A stretch of 7,252 nucleotides of DNA from Devosia sp. (GTDB lineage: Bacteria > Pseudomonadota > Alphaproteobacteria > Rhizobiales > Devosiaceae). Location: contig JAEUMC010000172.1 in NCBI GenBank assembly GCA_016793415.1, positions 1 through 7,252 on the forward strand. Direction: 5' to 3'. The notes beneath the pieces are model-generated. The model was given only the letters and a program-made list of their open reading frames with translations. It did not search any database and was not told the DNA's origin. Shown one piece after another: positions 1 to 6,533 of the stretch (position 1 is the first letter of the stretch; each line of letters begins with the position of its first letter). A program made the translations under genes and the position numbers.

Positions 1-17
1 GGCACTGGCTTCGTCAT
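1..17 (-). CDS. Possible start of a divergent gene running off the left edge (partial)
   Basis: An ATG on the minus strand (17..15) is followed by five open codons (MTKPV) before the window ends. An AGGAAG purine run sits about 4 bases upstream of it, which would serve as a ribosome binding site. A gene here would be divergent from the VOC gene, with a spacer of about 146 bp, a common layout for a regulator and its target. Only five codons are visible, so no product can be named and the start itself is uncertain. Confidence 0.22.
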
Positions 18-122
18 TGGGCTTCCTGCGTCCGGGGTTGGTCACGCGCCTGCTGAAGATGAGCACTTTGGCCGGAACCTTCAATAACGCCACCCGGCTT
101 CCGTTCAGAGATTGCAGCGGTG

Positions 123-139
123 CGATCCGACCCGGATCG
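123..139. promoter_or_regulatory. Perfect inverted repeat upstream of the VOC gene, candidate operator
   Basis: The sequence CGATCCG-ACC-CGGATCG has two perfect 7-bp arms around a 3-bp spacer and ends 24 bp before the VOC start codon. The position suits a repressor operator overlapping the promoter or the start of the transcript. The short spacer would also allow a small hairpin in the 5' leader. No convincing -35/-10 pair was found next to it, and its regulator is unknown. Confidence 0.35.
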
Positions 140-163
140 AACTGGATGCAACGGAGATTTGCC

Positions 164-586
164 ATGAAGCCAAGACTTAGCGTGATCACCATCGGTGTCG
201 ACGATCTGGACGTGTCGCTCAGGTTCTTTCGCGACGGCCTGGGACTGCCGACCGAAGGCATCATCGGCCAGCAATTCGAGCATGGCTCGGTGGCGTTCTT
301 CGATCTCCAGCACGGCGTCAAACTGGCGCTGTACCCCCGCGCGAGCATCGCCCATGACGCCGAGGTCGAGCAGACCTCCCCAAGCCCGACCGAGCTTACG
401 CTCGGCCACAATGTCGGCAGCGCCGCGGAGGTCGATGCCGTCATGAGCCAGGCCGTCGCGGCTGGCGCTCGTCTGGTCAAGCCGGCTCAGAAGACCTTCT
501 GGGGCGGCTATGCCGGCTACTTCCAGGACCCCGACGGGCATCTCTGGGAGGTGGTCTACAACACGGCGTTCCTCCCCGAGGACTGA
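164..586 (+). CDS. VOC family (glyoxalase/bleomycin-resistance fold) protein
   Basis: This 140-residue protein has the usual length and paired beta-alpha-beta-beta-beta layout of a single-domain VOC protein. Module one runs from about residue 5 to 58 (VITIGVDDLDVSLRFFRDGL, then SVAFFDLQHGVKLALYPR). Module two runs from about 77 to 133 and ends in FQDPDGHLWEVVYN. Glu129 in LWEV occupies the usual last metal-ligand position and His82 may be the ligand opening module two. The first-strand position, usually His, is Thr9/Ile10, so metal binding is uncertain. The reading frame stays open to the window edge, but ATG 164 is chosen because GGAG lies 7 bases upstream and the fold begins right after it; the upstream translation resembles no protein. 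The NmrA-type gene follows 42 bp later in the same direction. The substrate cannot be predicted; VOC enzymes include lyases, dioxygenases and drug-binding proteins. Confidence 0.88.
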   Translation: MKPRLSVITIGVDDLDVSLRFFRDGLGLPTEGIIGQQFEHGSVAFFDLQHGVKLALYPRASIAHDAEVEQTSPSPTELTLGHNVGSAAEVDAVMSQAVAAGARLVKPAQKTFWGGYAGYFQDPDGHLWEVVYNTAFLPED

Positions 587-628
587 ACGAACGCGTCAAT
601 CATCGTCAGTCAAAAAGGGCTCGTCATC

Positions 629-1498
629 GTGACCATCCTCATCACCGGCGCGACCGGCAAGATCGCGCAACACGTCATCATCTCGCTGCTCGGCGACGGG
701 CATCCCGTCCGCGCCATGGTTCGTTCTGGGGCGCAGGAACCCCGGCTTCGCCGGCAGGGCGCCGAAACCGTCATCGCCAGCTTCGAAGACCCGGACTCGC
801 TTGGGGCTGCAGCCAAGGGCGCCGAGACCCTGCTGCTGCTCACGCCGCCACACCAGCACGCCGCCGCCTGGGCCAGCGCCGCGATCGCGGCGGCAAAACA
901 GGCCGGCATCAGGCGCATCGTGCGCATCTCGGCCATTCTGGCGGGGAGCGACGGACCGTCGGACAATAACCGCCAGCACGGCCGGACCGACGATGAGTTG
1001 CGCCACGCCGGTATCGCCAGCGTCATCCTGAGACCGCACTTCTTCATGCAGAACCTGCTCGCAGACGTAGCGTCGCTGCGCTCGGACGGGGTCATCTACG
1101 CCGCTGCCGGCGACGCCAGGCTCGGCATGATCGACACGCGCGACATTGCCGATGTCGCCACGAAGGCGCTGCTCGATCCCTCCTGGGACGGCAACACCTA
1201 TGATCTCACCGGCCCGGACTCGATCTCGTTCCATGACATCGCGCGTCAGTTGTCCGAGCTGGTCGGGCGTGAGATCCGCTACGTGCCGATGTCGCCCGAT
1301 CGCCTCGCCCAGAGCATCCGCGACGTCGGCCTCGACGAGTGGTACGCCCAGGGCTACCACGACTACCTGCGCGCCTACTCCGAGGGCTGGGGAGACTTCA
1401 CCACCGACGCCGTCGCAGCGATTTCCGGCAAGCCGGCCAGGTCGTTCAAGGCGTTCGCGAGCGATGTGCTCGTTCGGGCCCTCTCGCCAAGTCCGTAG
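629..1498 (+). CDS. NmrA-type NAD(P)H-binding protein (atypical SDR superfamily)
   Basis: This 289-residue protein starts with a Rossmann fold. The nucleotide-binding loop is GATGKIA (residues 7-13), with Ala in place of the third Gly as is common in atypical SDRs. Arg32 at the end of strand two suggests a preference for NADP(H). Other family features are LLLLTPP (68-74), RPHFFMQN (135-142) and an IDTRDIADVA stretch. The catalytic YxxxK of classical SDRs is absent, so it may be a quinone or other reductase (QorB/azoreductase-like) or a redox-sensing NmrA-like protein. The start is GTG 629, with AAGGG 9 bases upstream; a GTG start is needed because there is no in-frame ATG between the VOC stop and the Rossmann strand. 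It lies 42 bp after the VOC gene in the same frame and is probably co-transcribed. The family is clear; the substrate is not. Confidence 0.9.
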   Translation: MTILITGATGKIAQHVIISLLGDGHPVRAMVRSGAQEPRLRRQGAETVIASFEDPDSLGAAAKGAETLLLLTPPHQHAAAWASAAIAAAKQAGIRRIVRISAILAGSDGPSDNNRQHGRTDDELRHAGIASVILRPHFFMQNLLADVASLRSDGVIYAAAGDARLGMIDTRDIADVATKALLDPSWDGNTYDLTGPDSISFHDIARQLSELVGREIRYVPMSPDRLAQSIRDVGLDEWYAQGYHDYLRAYSEGWGDFTTDAVAAISGKPARSFKAFASDVLVRALSPSP

Positions 1499-1509
1499 TC
1501 CGCGTCAGG

Positions 1510-1532
1510 GGGCGCGGTAAGTCACCGCGCCC
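1510..1532. terminator. GC-rich hairpin between convergent genes, possible bidirectional terminator
   Basis: GGGCGCGGT and ACCGCGCCC form a perfect 9-bp stem around a 5-base loop, 11 bp past the NmrA-type stop and 49 bp past the MoeB/ThiF-like stop on the other strand. No T-rich run follows on either strand, so it is not a textbook intrinsic terminator. Position and stability fit a transcript-end or RNA 3'-protecting structure serving both converging genes. A further 10-bp perfect palindrome lies at 1561-1570. Confidence 0.5.
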
Positions 1533-1581
1533 TCGCCAGCCTTGCCTGCCAAGCCCGGCTGCGGCGCCGCGCCGTGCCGGC

Positions 1582-2301
1582 CTAATAGGTCAATTCGGTG
1601 AACCGCGCCGCGCGGCCGTCATCGAGCAGCAGCCGGCCAACCAGCGGCTCGCCCACACCGGTAATCAGCTTGATCGCTTCCATCGCCATCAGCGTGCCGA
1701 TGACGCCGGTGACCGCGCCGATCACCCCGACCACTTCGCAGGAGGGGAGGTCCGCCTCATCCGGGGTATCCGGGTAGAGGTCGCGGAACTGCTTGCCACC
1801 GGGCAGGAACACCGTCACCTGGCCGTCGAACATCGAAACGGCCCCTGAGACCAGCGGCAGTCTTGCGGCCTCGGCGGCTTCGGCGACGATCTGGCGGGTG
1901 CCGAAATTGTCGGTACCGTCGATCACCATGTCGTAGCCGGCGAGGAGCCGCGTCGCGTTCTCCGAGCTGATGCGCTCGATATGCGGGACATACTCGACAT
2001 GCGCATTGAGCCCGGCCACGAACGCCCCGGCGCTCTCCGCCTTGGGCGTGCCGATGCCGATGCTCTGGTGGATCATTTGGCGCTGCAGGTTCGAGAGCGA
2101 CACCGTGTCGTGGTCGACCACCCCGAGCGTGCCGACCCCGGCCGCAGCGAGGTAGGCGATCAACGGGCTGCCAAGCCCGCCGGCGCCGATCACCAGCACG
2201 CGCGCCGATTTGAGCTTCTGCTGGCCGTCGCCACCCACCCCGCGCAGCACGATGTGGCGGGCATAGCGCCTGATCTCTTCGGGGCTGAGCGTCGCGGTCA
2301 C
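1582..2301 (-). CDS. MoeB/ThiF/HesA-family adenylyltransferase (E1-like), zinc site absent
   Basis: E1-like enzymes adenylate the C-terminal glycine of a small sulfur carrier (MoaD in molybdopterin, ThiS in thiamine synthesis) in the cytoplasm. This 239-residue protein carries the ATP site: RYARHIVL (12-19, Arg15), GAGGLGSP (39-46), SNLQRQ (70-75), Lys87 in GTPKAESA and DGTDNF (128-133, Asp131). These line up with Arg14, Arg73, Lys86 and Asp130 of E. coli MoeB. PSCE (186-189) and the GVIGTLMAMEAIKL helix are kept. The CxxC zinc knuckle is replaced by Gln171/Asp174, and the C-terminal CxxC is missing because the protein ends at RFTELTY. The start is GTG 2301, chosen because it gives the family N-terminus; GGAGG lies 4 bases upstream. 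It overlaps the DUF2259 stop by 4 bp (GTGA), which implies translational coupling. There is no rhodanese domain. MoeB, ThiF and a separate sulfur-carrier E1 cannot be told apart here. Confidence 0.9.
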   Translation of the reverse strand: MTATLSPEEIRRYARHIVLRGVGGDGQQKLKSARVLVIGAGGLGSPLIAYLAAAGVGTLGVVDHDTVSLSNLQRQMIHQSIGIGTPKAESAGAFVAGLNAHVEYVPHIERISSENATRLLAGYDMVIDGTDNFGTRQIVAEAAEAARLPLVSGAVSMFDGQVTVFLPGGKQFRDLYPDTPDEADLPSCEVVGVIGAVTGVIGTLMAMEAIKLITGVGEPLVGRLLLDDGRAARFTELTY

Positions 2302-3047
2302 TTCACCTCCGGAACCGGCACGGCGATGAAGCGGCGATCCGGGCCTTCGAAGCCCTGTGAGAACACCGAAATGATGGCAACCGGCGTGCGCTGGTTCCAC
2401 GACCAGTTGACCGGCGCAACGATGCCGAACGGCCGGTAGGCGACCGTACAGTTGCGCGAGGCGGGGACCGACTTGTCGCGGTGGAGCTCAGTGCTCTTTC
2501 CGTCTGCCTCCAGGGTCAGCGCGAAACCCACCGGCGGCGGAAAGCCGAAGCTCTCGACGCACGGAACGGTCGAGGTCGACTCGAAGCTTTCGATCGTCAA
2601 CGTCACCGGATTGGGCGGCGCATCCATGCCGAAACCGCGGGCGCCGAAGGTGATGCTCGCACCGTCATGGCCGACTTCGCCGTCGCCATTCAGCGCCTCG
2701 ATCACTGCTGGTTCGGTGATTGCAAGCTTGGCAATCGCAGCGGCGGCGGCTTCGGCCGACTTGGCGCGCACTGTTGCGAGGCCAGGCTGCTCGTCCTCGA
2801 GCAGGACCCGGAACGGCGAGCCGCCGGCCCATTTGTCCTCGGCGACATCGAGGATGAAGATGTTGGAATAGGGAAAGCCCGAGCCGTCCTGGACGCCGAA
2901 CTCCTCATAGGCGAGGTAGCGACCGTCGGCGGAAAAGCCGAGCGCCGCGAAATTGGCGGCATCGCCGGCAAAGGCCGGCACGGCCACGAGGGCCAGAAGA
3001 CTAGCGGCCAGTCGAACCGAAACCGCCTGCACCACGCTCTGTCGCAT
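2298..3047 (-). CDS. DUF2259 family predicted secreted protein
   Basis: This 249-residue exported protein begins with a signal peptide: Arg2/Arg12, a hydrophobic core at about 13-23, and AFA before a likely cleavage after Ala27. The mature part opens with the diagnostic [20 protein letters not shown] stretch (37-56), followed by [12 protein letters not shown], which is how DUF2259 proteins start as I remember them. An Ala-rich helix spans about 98-109. The rest is probably beta-rich. Two cysteines (163, 200) could form a periplasmic disulfide. The function is unknown. ATG 3047 is supported by AGGGAGA 6 bases upstream; this start overlaps the end of dut by 47 bp in another frame. Later GTG starts at 3035 and 3032 are possible but would still overlap. 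It sits between dut and the adenylyltransferase, overlapping both, and is surely co-transcribed with them. Confidence 0.85.
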   Translation of the reverse strand: MRQSVVQAVSVRLAASLLALVAVPAFAGDAANFAALGFSADGRYLAYEEFGVQDGSGFPYSNIFILDVAEDKWAGGSPFRVLLEDEQPGLATVRAKSAEAAAAAIAKLAITEPAVIEALNGDGEVGHDGASITFGARGFGMDAPPNPVTLTIESFESTSTVPCVESFGFPPPVGFALTLEADGKSTELHRDKSVPASRNCTVAYRPFGIVAPVNWSWNQRTPVAIISVFSQGFEGPDRRFIAVPVPEVK

Positions 3048-3459
3048 CGAGGGTCTCCCTCAGTTCGAAATCTATGCCCGAAACCGGCGCCACCACCATC
3101 TGGGCGATGCGGTCGCCACGCTGGATGGTGAATGCGGCGTCGCCGTGATTGATCAGGATCACCTTGATCTCACCGCGATAGTCGGCATCGATGGTGCCGG
3201 GGGTATTGAGCACGGTGACCCCATGCTTGGCCGCGAGGCCGGAACGGGGCCGCACCTGCGCCTCATAACCGGCGGGCAGCGCAATCGCCATGCCCGTCGG
3301 CACCAGGGCCCGCTTGCCCGCCTCGATCGTCATGGTCTCGGAAGCGCCGAGCGCGGCGAGGAGATCCACCCCTGCCGCGCCCGTGCTCTGTTGCCGCGGG
3401 GCCTCGAGGCCCCGGCCGTGATCGAGCCAGATGAAGTCGACTTTGACCCGATCCGCCAT
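3001..3459 (-). CDS. dut: Deoxyuridine 5'-triphosphate nucleotidohydrolase (dUTPase)
   Basis: Dut hydrolyses dUTP to dUMP and pyrophosphate, keeping uracil out of DNA and supplying dUMP for dTMP synthesis. The 152-residue length is typical of the homotrimeric family. All five motifs are present in order: I, AGVDL (29-33); II, PRSGLA (71-76); [16 protein letters not shown] (85-97) with catalytic Asp91 and uracil-stacking Tyr94; [11 protein letters not shown] (114-122); [11 protein letters not shown] (142-151), the flexible C-terminal arm that closes over the active site. ATG 3459 lies 2 bp after the lipoprotein stop with no clear Shine-Dalgarno, so translation probably depends on coupling to the upstream gene. 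The last 47 bp, including all of motif V, also encode the start of the DUF2259 gene. No promoter space exists in front, so expression should follow the lipoprotein promoter. Confidence 0.97.
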   Translation of the reverse strand: MADRVKVDFIWLDHGRGLEAPRQQSTGAAGVDLLAALGASETMTIEAGKRALVPTGMAIALPAGYEAQVRPRSGLAAKHGVTVLNTPGTIDADYRGEIKVILINHGDAAFTIQRGDRIAQMVVAPVSGIDFELRETLDATERGAGGFGSTGR

Positions 3460-3461
3460 GG

Positions 3462-4085
3462 TCAGCGGGTATCGACGACGGCGAAGAACTCTTCGGGCAG
3501 GTTGGCCGTGCCGTCGAGCAGTTCGGTGAAGTTCAGCACCACCTCGGCAGCGTTGTCGCCCACCTTGGTCATGTTGGTCTCGGTGATGCGCTTGCCCTTG
3601 ACGCGGAGTGTGGCGGTGTGACCCTCGAAATAGGTCTTCATCATCGCCTTGGTCTGCGCATCCTGCTCGCCGCCGGCGCCTTCGCTGATCTGGCTGGTCA
3701 TCTCGTTGGTCTTGAACGCCACGCGCACCACGCCCGGGCTGACCACGGTGATGCTGCTGTCGGAGCTCGGGCCGTCGCCGTCGGCGGTCAGCGTCGTCAG
3801 ATCGCCTTCCTTGACCGACGTACAGGTGCCGCTGCCGTCCGCATTCTCGGTCAGCACGTCGCCTTCTTCCTTGCAGAACGCATCGGACGAATCGGCGCCT
3901 TCGCCGCCGGCCTCGGCCATCTGCTTGATCATCGGGAAGAACTCGGGGCCTACCGTCATGACCATGGTGGTCTTGCCGGTGGTTTCGCTCAACACGTCGA
4001 TTTCGGCCGAAACGTCCATGCAGCCGGCGAGCCCGGCGCTCAGCAGCAGGATGCCGGCCAGCCGGGAAACAGTCTTCAGGGTCAT
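3462..4085 (-). CDS. Small putative lipoprotein of unknown function
   Basis: This 207-residue protein has a type II signal peptide: Lys4/Arg8, hydrophobic residues 9-20 and the lipobox LAGC (19-22), predicting lipidation at Cys22. The residue after it is Met, not Asp, so outer-membrane sorting is plausible. The mature part looks beta-rich (alternating hydrophobic strands such as [32 protein letters not shown]) with an acidic Gly/Ser/Asp-rich middle (about 60-110). Cys71 and Cys88 could pair. The opening [23 protein letters not shown] loosely recalls the actinobacterial LppM-like fold, but this is a weak impression. ATG 4085 has GAGGAG 6 bases upstream. It is first gene of the run with dut 2 bp downstream. 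From memory, relatives often have coaBC in this place. I do not recognise the family and assign no function. Confidence 0.85.
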   Translation of the reverse strand: MTLKTVSRLAGILLLSAGLAGCMDVSAEIDVLSETTGKTTMVMTVGPEFFPMIKQMAEAGGEGADSSDAFCKEEGDVLTENADGSGTCTSVKEGDLTTLTADGDGPSSDSSITVVSPGVVRVAFKTNEMTSQISEGAGGEQDAQTKAMMKTYFEGHTATLRVKGKRITETNMTKVGDNAAEVVLNFTELLDGTANLPEEFFAVVDTR

Positions 4086-4121
4086 GAAATTCTCCTCAAC
4101 ATCGCCCGCCGCATTGCCCCC

Positions 4122-4150
4122 GTTGTAGGAGCCGGTCCCAAGCGCCGCAA
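4122..4150 (-). promoter_or_regulatory. Candidate sigma-70-type promoter for the lipoprotein-dut operon
   Basis: On the minus strand TTGCGG (4150..4145) and TACAAC (4127..4122) are separated by exactly 17 bp. This would start transcription near 4115, about 30 bases ahead of the lipoprotein ATG. The -35 keeps TTG and the -10 matches four of six consensus bases, a reasonable score for a GC-rich alphaproteobacterium but not proof. It is the best pair I see in the 127-bp gap behind ubiB. Confidence 0.4.
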
Positions 4151-4181
4151 GCTGATGCCGCCTCGGTATTGCCCCAGTGAT

Positions 4182-4204
4182 GAACGCTTGATGAACCGGC
4201 GTTC
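4182..4204. promoter_or_regulatory. Three GAAC/GTTC half-sites; LexA-box-like array
   Basis: On the plus strand GAAC occurs at 4182-4185 and 4193-4196, and GTTC at 4201-4204. The first two are a direct repeat with a 7-base gap. Read on the minus strand this is GTTC-N7-GTTC, the known LexA (SOS) box of Alphaproteobacteria. The second and third form GAAC-N4-GTTC, the Gram-positive/actinobacterial LexA spacing. The array begins about 32 bp upstream of the candidate -35 of the lipoprotein-dut operon and 9 bp past the ubiB stop. LexA boxes usually overlap the promoter, so the distance argues for caution. The outer half-sites also pair as a 7-bp stem (4181-4187 with 4199-4205) that could instead be a weak ubiB transcript-end hairpin; no T-run follows it. 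Confidence 0.35.
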
Positions 4205-4212
4205 AGATGCCG

Positions 4213-5751
4213 TCAGAGGCCGAGCAGGCGCCACAGCGCCACCAGCAGCACCGCCGCGGCGAGCCAGAATCCTGCCACCAGCATGAAGCGGTTGAACGTG
4301 CGGTCGGGCGAGTGCTTGTCGCGCTCATAGTCGTCGAGCGCCGTTTCCGCCTTGCTGACAATGGCCGGCAGCCGGCCAAGCGTCACCACCACGGTGTCGA
4401 AATGGTCCTTCAGTTCCTCGAGCCGGCCAAGCGGCCCGGCCGAGCGGCGCACCCAGTCGCCGACGATCGGCTCGGAAATGGTCCAGATGTCGAGCTCGGG
4501 ATCGAGCGCCCGCGCCACCCCTTCCACCAGCACCATGGATTTCTGCAGGAGGATCAGCTCCGGCCGGGTCTGCATCTCGAACAGCTCGGTGGTGGCGAAC
4601 AGCTGGCCCAGCACCTTGGCCATCGAGATGTCGGAGACCCGCCGGCCATGCTGTGGCTCGCCGATGGCGCGCAAGGCCAGCGCGAACTCGTCGATCGACT
4701 GGGTGCGCGGCACATAGCCAATCTCGAAATGCCGTTCGGCGATCAGCCGGTAGTTACGAGTGATGAAGCCGTAGAGGATGTCGGCGAGAAAACGCCGTTC
4801 GCGGCGGGTGATGCGGCCCATGATGCCGAAATCGACAGCGACGATGTTCTGCGTTTTCGGGTCGGCGAACAGGTTCCCCGGATGCAGGTCGGCATGGAAG
4901 AAGCCGTCGCGCACGGTGTGGCGGAGGAAGGCCTGCAACAGGTTCTTGGCCAGGGCCTTGCGATCCACGCCGGCAGCATCGAGCGCCGCATTGTCGCGGA
5001 TCGGGATGCCGTCGACCCAGGTCGTGGTGAGCACCGTGTCGGAGGTGAAGTCCCACATCACCTTGGGGATGACGAAGCCGGTATCGTCCTTGATGTTCTC
5101 GTAGAATTCAGAGATCGCCGCCGCCTCGAGCCTCAGGTCGAGCTCGATGCGGGCCGAGCGGTCGAGCGTTGCCACCACGTCGACCGGCCGCAGTCGCTTC
5201 AGCTTGGGCACCAGCGCTTCGGCGAGCCTGGCGCCGGCATACTGGCTCTCGATGTCGGCGCGGAAGCGCTCGCGGATGCCGGGACGCAGGATCTTCACCG
5301 CCACCGTGCGGCGGCCATCCTCGTCGGTGAGGGTGGCCTTGTGCACCTGGGCGATCGAGGCCGCGGCCACCGGAGGCGAGAAGTCGGTGAACTCTTCTGC
5401 CCGCGCGCCGAGCGCCTCGGCGAGCAGGCCGGGAACGAGCTGGTCGTCGAACGGCTCCATCTTGTCCGGCAGTACCGCGAGGTCCGCGGCCACCTCGTCG
5501 CCGACGATGTCGGGGCGGGTGGCCAGCGTCTGGCCGAGCTTCACATAAGTGGGACCGAGCCGGTTGAGCGCCCGGGTCAGCCGCTCGACGCGGCCCGAAC
5601 GTTTCACCTCGCCGCGTTCGAACAGCCGGCCGAAGCGCACGCCGGCCCGCATCACCGGCGGCAGGGCGGCGTTGTCGGCGATCGACAGGGCGCCTTCGCG
5701 CGCCAAAACGAAGCCGGCCCGGGCCAGGCGAAGATAGGCAGCGAGCCCCAT
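4213..5751 (-). CDS. ubiB: UbiB, atypical kinase/ATPase of ubiquinone biosynthesis
   Basis: UbiB belongs to the ABC1/ADCK/COQ8 family. It is a membrane-attached ATPase needed for aerobic ubiquinone synthesis, thought to help extract or present hydrophobic intermediates to the Ubi enzymes. The 512-residue protein has the family marks: KLGQ (71-74) of the KxGQ extension, the Ala-rich loop AAAS (128-131) replacing the Gly-rich loop, Lys152 in VAVKILRP, ELD (202-204, the ExD motif), HADLHPGN (285-292) and DFG (306-308). A single hydrophobic stretch of about 24 residues (489-512) forms the C-terminal anchor; E. coli UbiB has two such segments. ATG 5751 lies 4 bp after the ubiE stop, and the protein begins with the GLAAYLRLARAGFVLAREG helix typical of alphaproteobacterial UbiB. 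It forms an operon with ubiE. Confidence 0.96.
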   Translation of the reverse strand: MGLAAYLRLARAGFVLAREGALSIADNAALPPVMRAGVRFGRLFERGEVKRSGRVERLTRALNRLGPTYVKLGQTLATRPDIVGDEVAADLAVLPDKMEPFDDQLVPGLLAEALGARAEEFTDFSPPVAAASIAQVHKATLTDEDGRRTVAVKILRPGIRERFRADIESQYAGARLAEALVPKLKRLRPVDVVATLDRSARIELDLRLEAAAISEFYENIKDDTGFVIPKVMWDFTSDTVLTTTWVDGIPIRDNAALDAAGVDRKALAKNLLQAFLRHTVRDGFFHADLHPGNLFADPKTQNIVAVDFGIMGRITRRERRFLADILYGFITRNYRLIAERHFEIGYVPRTQSIDEFALALRAIGEPQHGRRVSDISMAKVLGQLFATTELFEMQTRPELILLQKSMVLVEGVARALDPELDIWTISEPIVGDWVRRSAGPLGRLEELKDHFDTVVVTLGRLPAIVSKAETALDDYERDKHSPDRTFNRFMLVAGFWLAAAVLLVALWRLLGL

Positions 5752-5755
5752 GGCG

Positions 5756-6511
5756 TCAGAGCTTCCAGGCTGCGTGCAGCGCCGCGATGTTGCCGGTGAA
5801 CGGCGTATGGGTCACCCGCTTGAACCCGGCATCGGCGATCAGCTTGGAGAAGTGCTCTGGGGTGGGGAACTTGCGGATCGATTCCACCAGGTACTGGTAG
5901 GGCTGTGCGTCGCCGGTGACGACGCGACCGATCGGCGGGATCACCCGGTCGGAGAAGGCTTTGTAGACCTCGGACAGCACCGGGGTATCGACCTGGCTGA
6001 ACTCGAGGCAGAGGAAGCGCCCGCCGCGCTTCAGCACGCGATGCGCTTCCTTGAGCGCCAGGGGGATGCGCGGCACGTTCCGGATGCCGAAGGCGATGGT
6101 GTAGGCGTCAAAGCTCTCGTCCGCGAACGGCAGCTCTTCGGCATTGGCCTCGACGAACTTCACCTGCGCCGGGAAGCGCCACTTGTGCGAGCGCTCCTCG
6201 CCGACCCGCAGCATGTCGGTATTGATGTCGGAGACGGTGACTTCGGCATAGCCGACCGAAGCGTTGACGATGCGCTCGGCGATGTCGCCGGTACCGCCGG
6301 CCATATCGAGCACGCGATAGGGCACCTGTCCCTGTTTGGGCGGTGCCAATCTCGCCACCATGGCGTCTTTCCAGACCCGGTGCACGCCGCCGCTCATCAG
6401 GTCGTTCATCAGGTCGTAGCGATCGGCGACGCGGTGGAACACGTCGTTGACGAGGCCCTGCTTGTCGTCGAGGGCGACCGTCCGTTCGCCGAAATGCGTG
6501 GTCTCGCCCAT
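5756..6511 (-). CDS. ubiE: Ubiquinone/menaquinone biosynthesis C-methyltransferase UbiE
   Basis: UbiE uses S-adenosylmethionine to C-methylate 2-polyprenyl-6-methoxy-1,4-benzoquinol in ubiquinone synthesis; in menaquinone makers it also methylates demethylmenaquinol. The 251 residues equal the length of E. coli UbiE. Motifs are TTHFG (4-8), the family signature [17 protein letters not shown] (32-48), SAM motif [11 protein letters not shown] (67-76), acidic Asp95 in SDINTDML for the ribose, NAEELPF (123-129), AFGIRNV (140-146) and [15 protein letters not shown] (158-172). The frame is open 40 codons further upstream, but ATG 6511 is chosen because TTHFG is the conserved N-terminus, GGAGA lies 6 bases before it, and a promoter -10 occupies the upstream DNA. 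It is first of the ubiE-ubiB pair and divergent from mutM. The SAM fold is intact and the call is firm. Confidence 0.97.
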   Translation of the reverse strand: MGETTHFGERTVALDDKQGLVNDVFHRVADRYDLMNDLMSGGVHRVWKDAMVARLAPPKQGQVPYRVLDMAGGTGDIAERIVNASVGYAEVTVSDINTDMLRVGEERSHKWRFPAQVKFVEANAEELPFADESFDAYTIAFGIRNVPRIPLALKEAHRVLKRGGRFLCLEFSQVDTPVLSEVYKAFSDRVIPPIGRVVTGDAQPYQYLVESIRKFPTPEHFSKLIADAGFKRVTHTPFTGNIAALHAAWKL

Positions 6512-6533
6512 GCTCTGTCTCCGGATTGGCGGC

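Noticed and set aside
17..163. 49-codon N-terminal extension of the VOC protein
   Set aside because: ATG 164 has a GGAG site 7 bases upstream and gives a normal 140-residue VOC length; the extension shows no VOC or signal features.
596..1360. 254-residue open frame on the minus strand, antisense to the NmrA-type gene
   Set aside because: Its composition is that of an antisense shadow and no motif is visible, whereas the plus strand carries a clear Rossmann protein.
4181..4205. 7-bp inverted repeat read as an intrinsic terminator of ubiB
   Set aside because: The loop is 11 bases, the stem is modest and no T-run follows, so it is kept only as an alternative reading of the half-site array.
4207..5799. 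530-residue open frame on the plus strand, antisense to ubiB
   Set aside because: It mirrors ubiB almost exactly, is rich in His/Arg/Gly/Glu from GC-rich antisense codons, and shows no recognisable domain. UbiB on the minus strand has every family motif.
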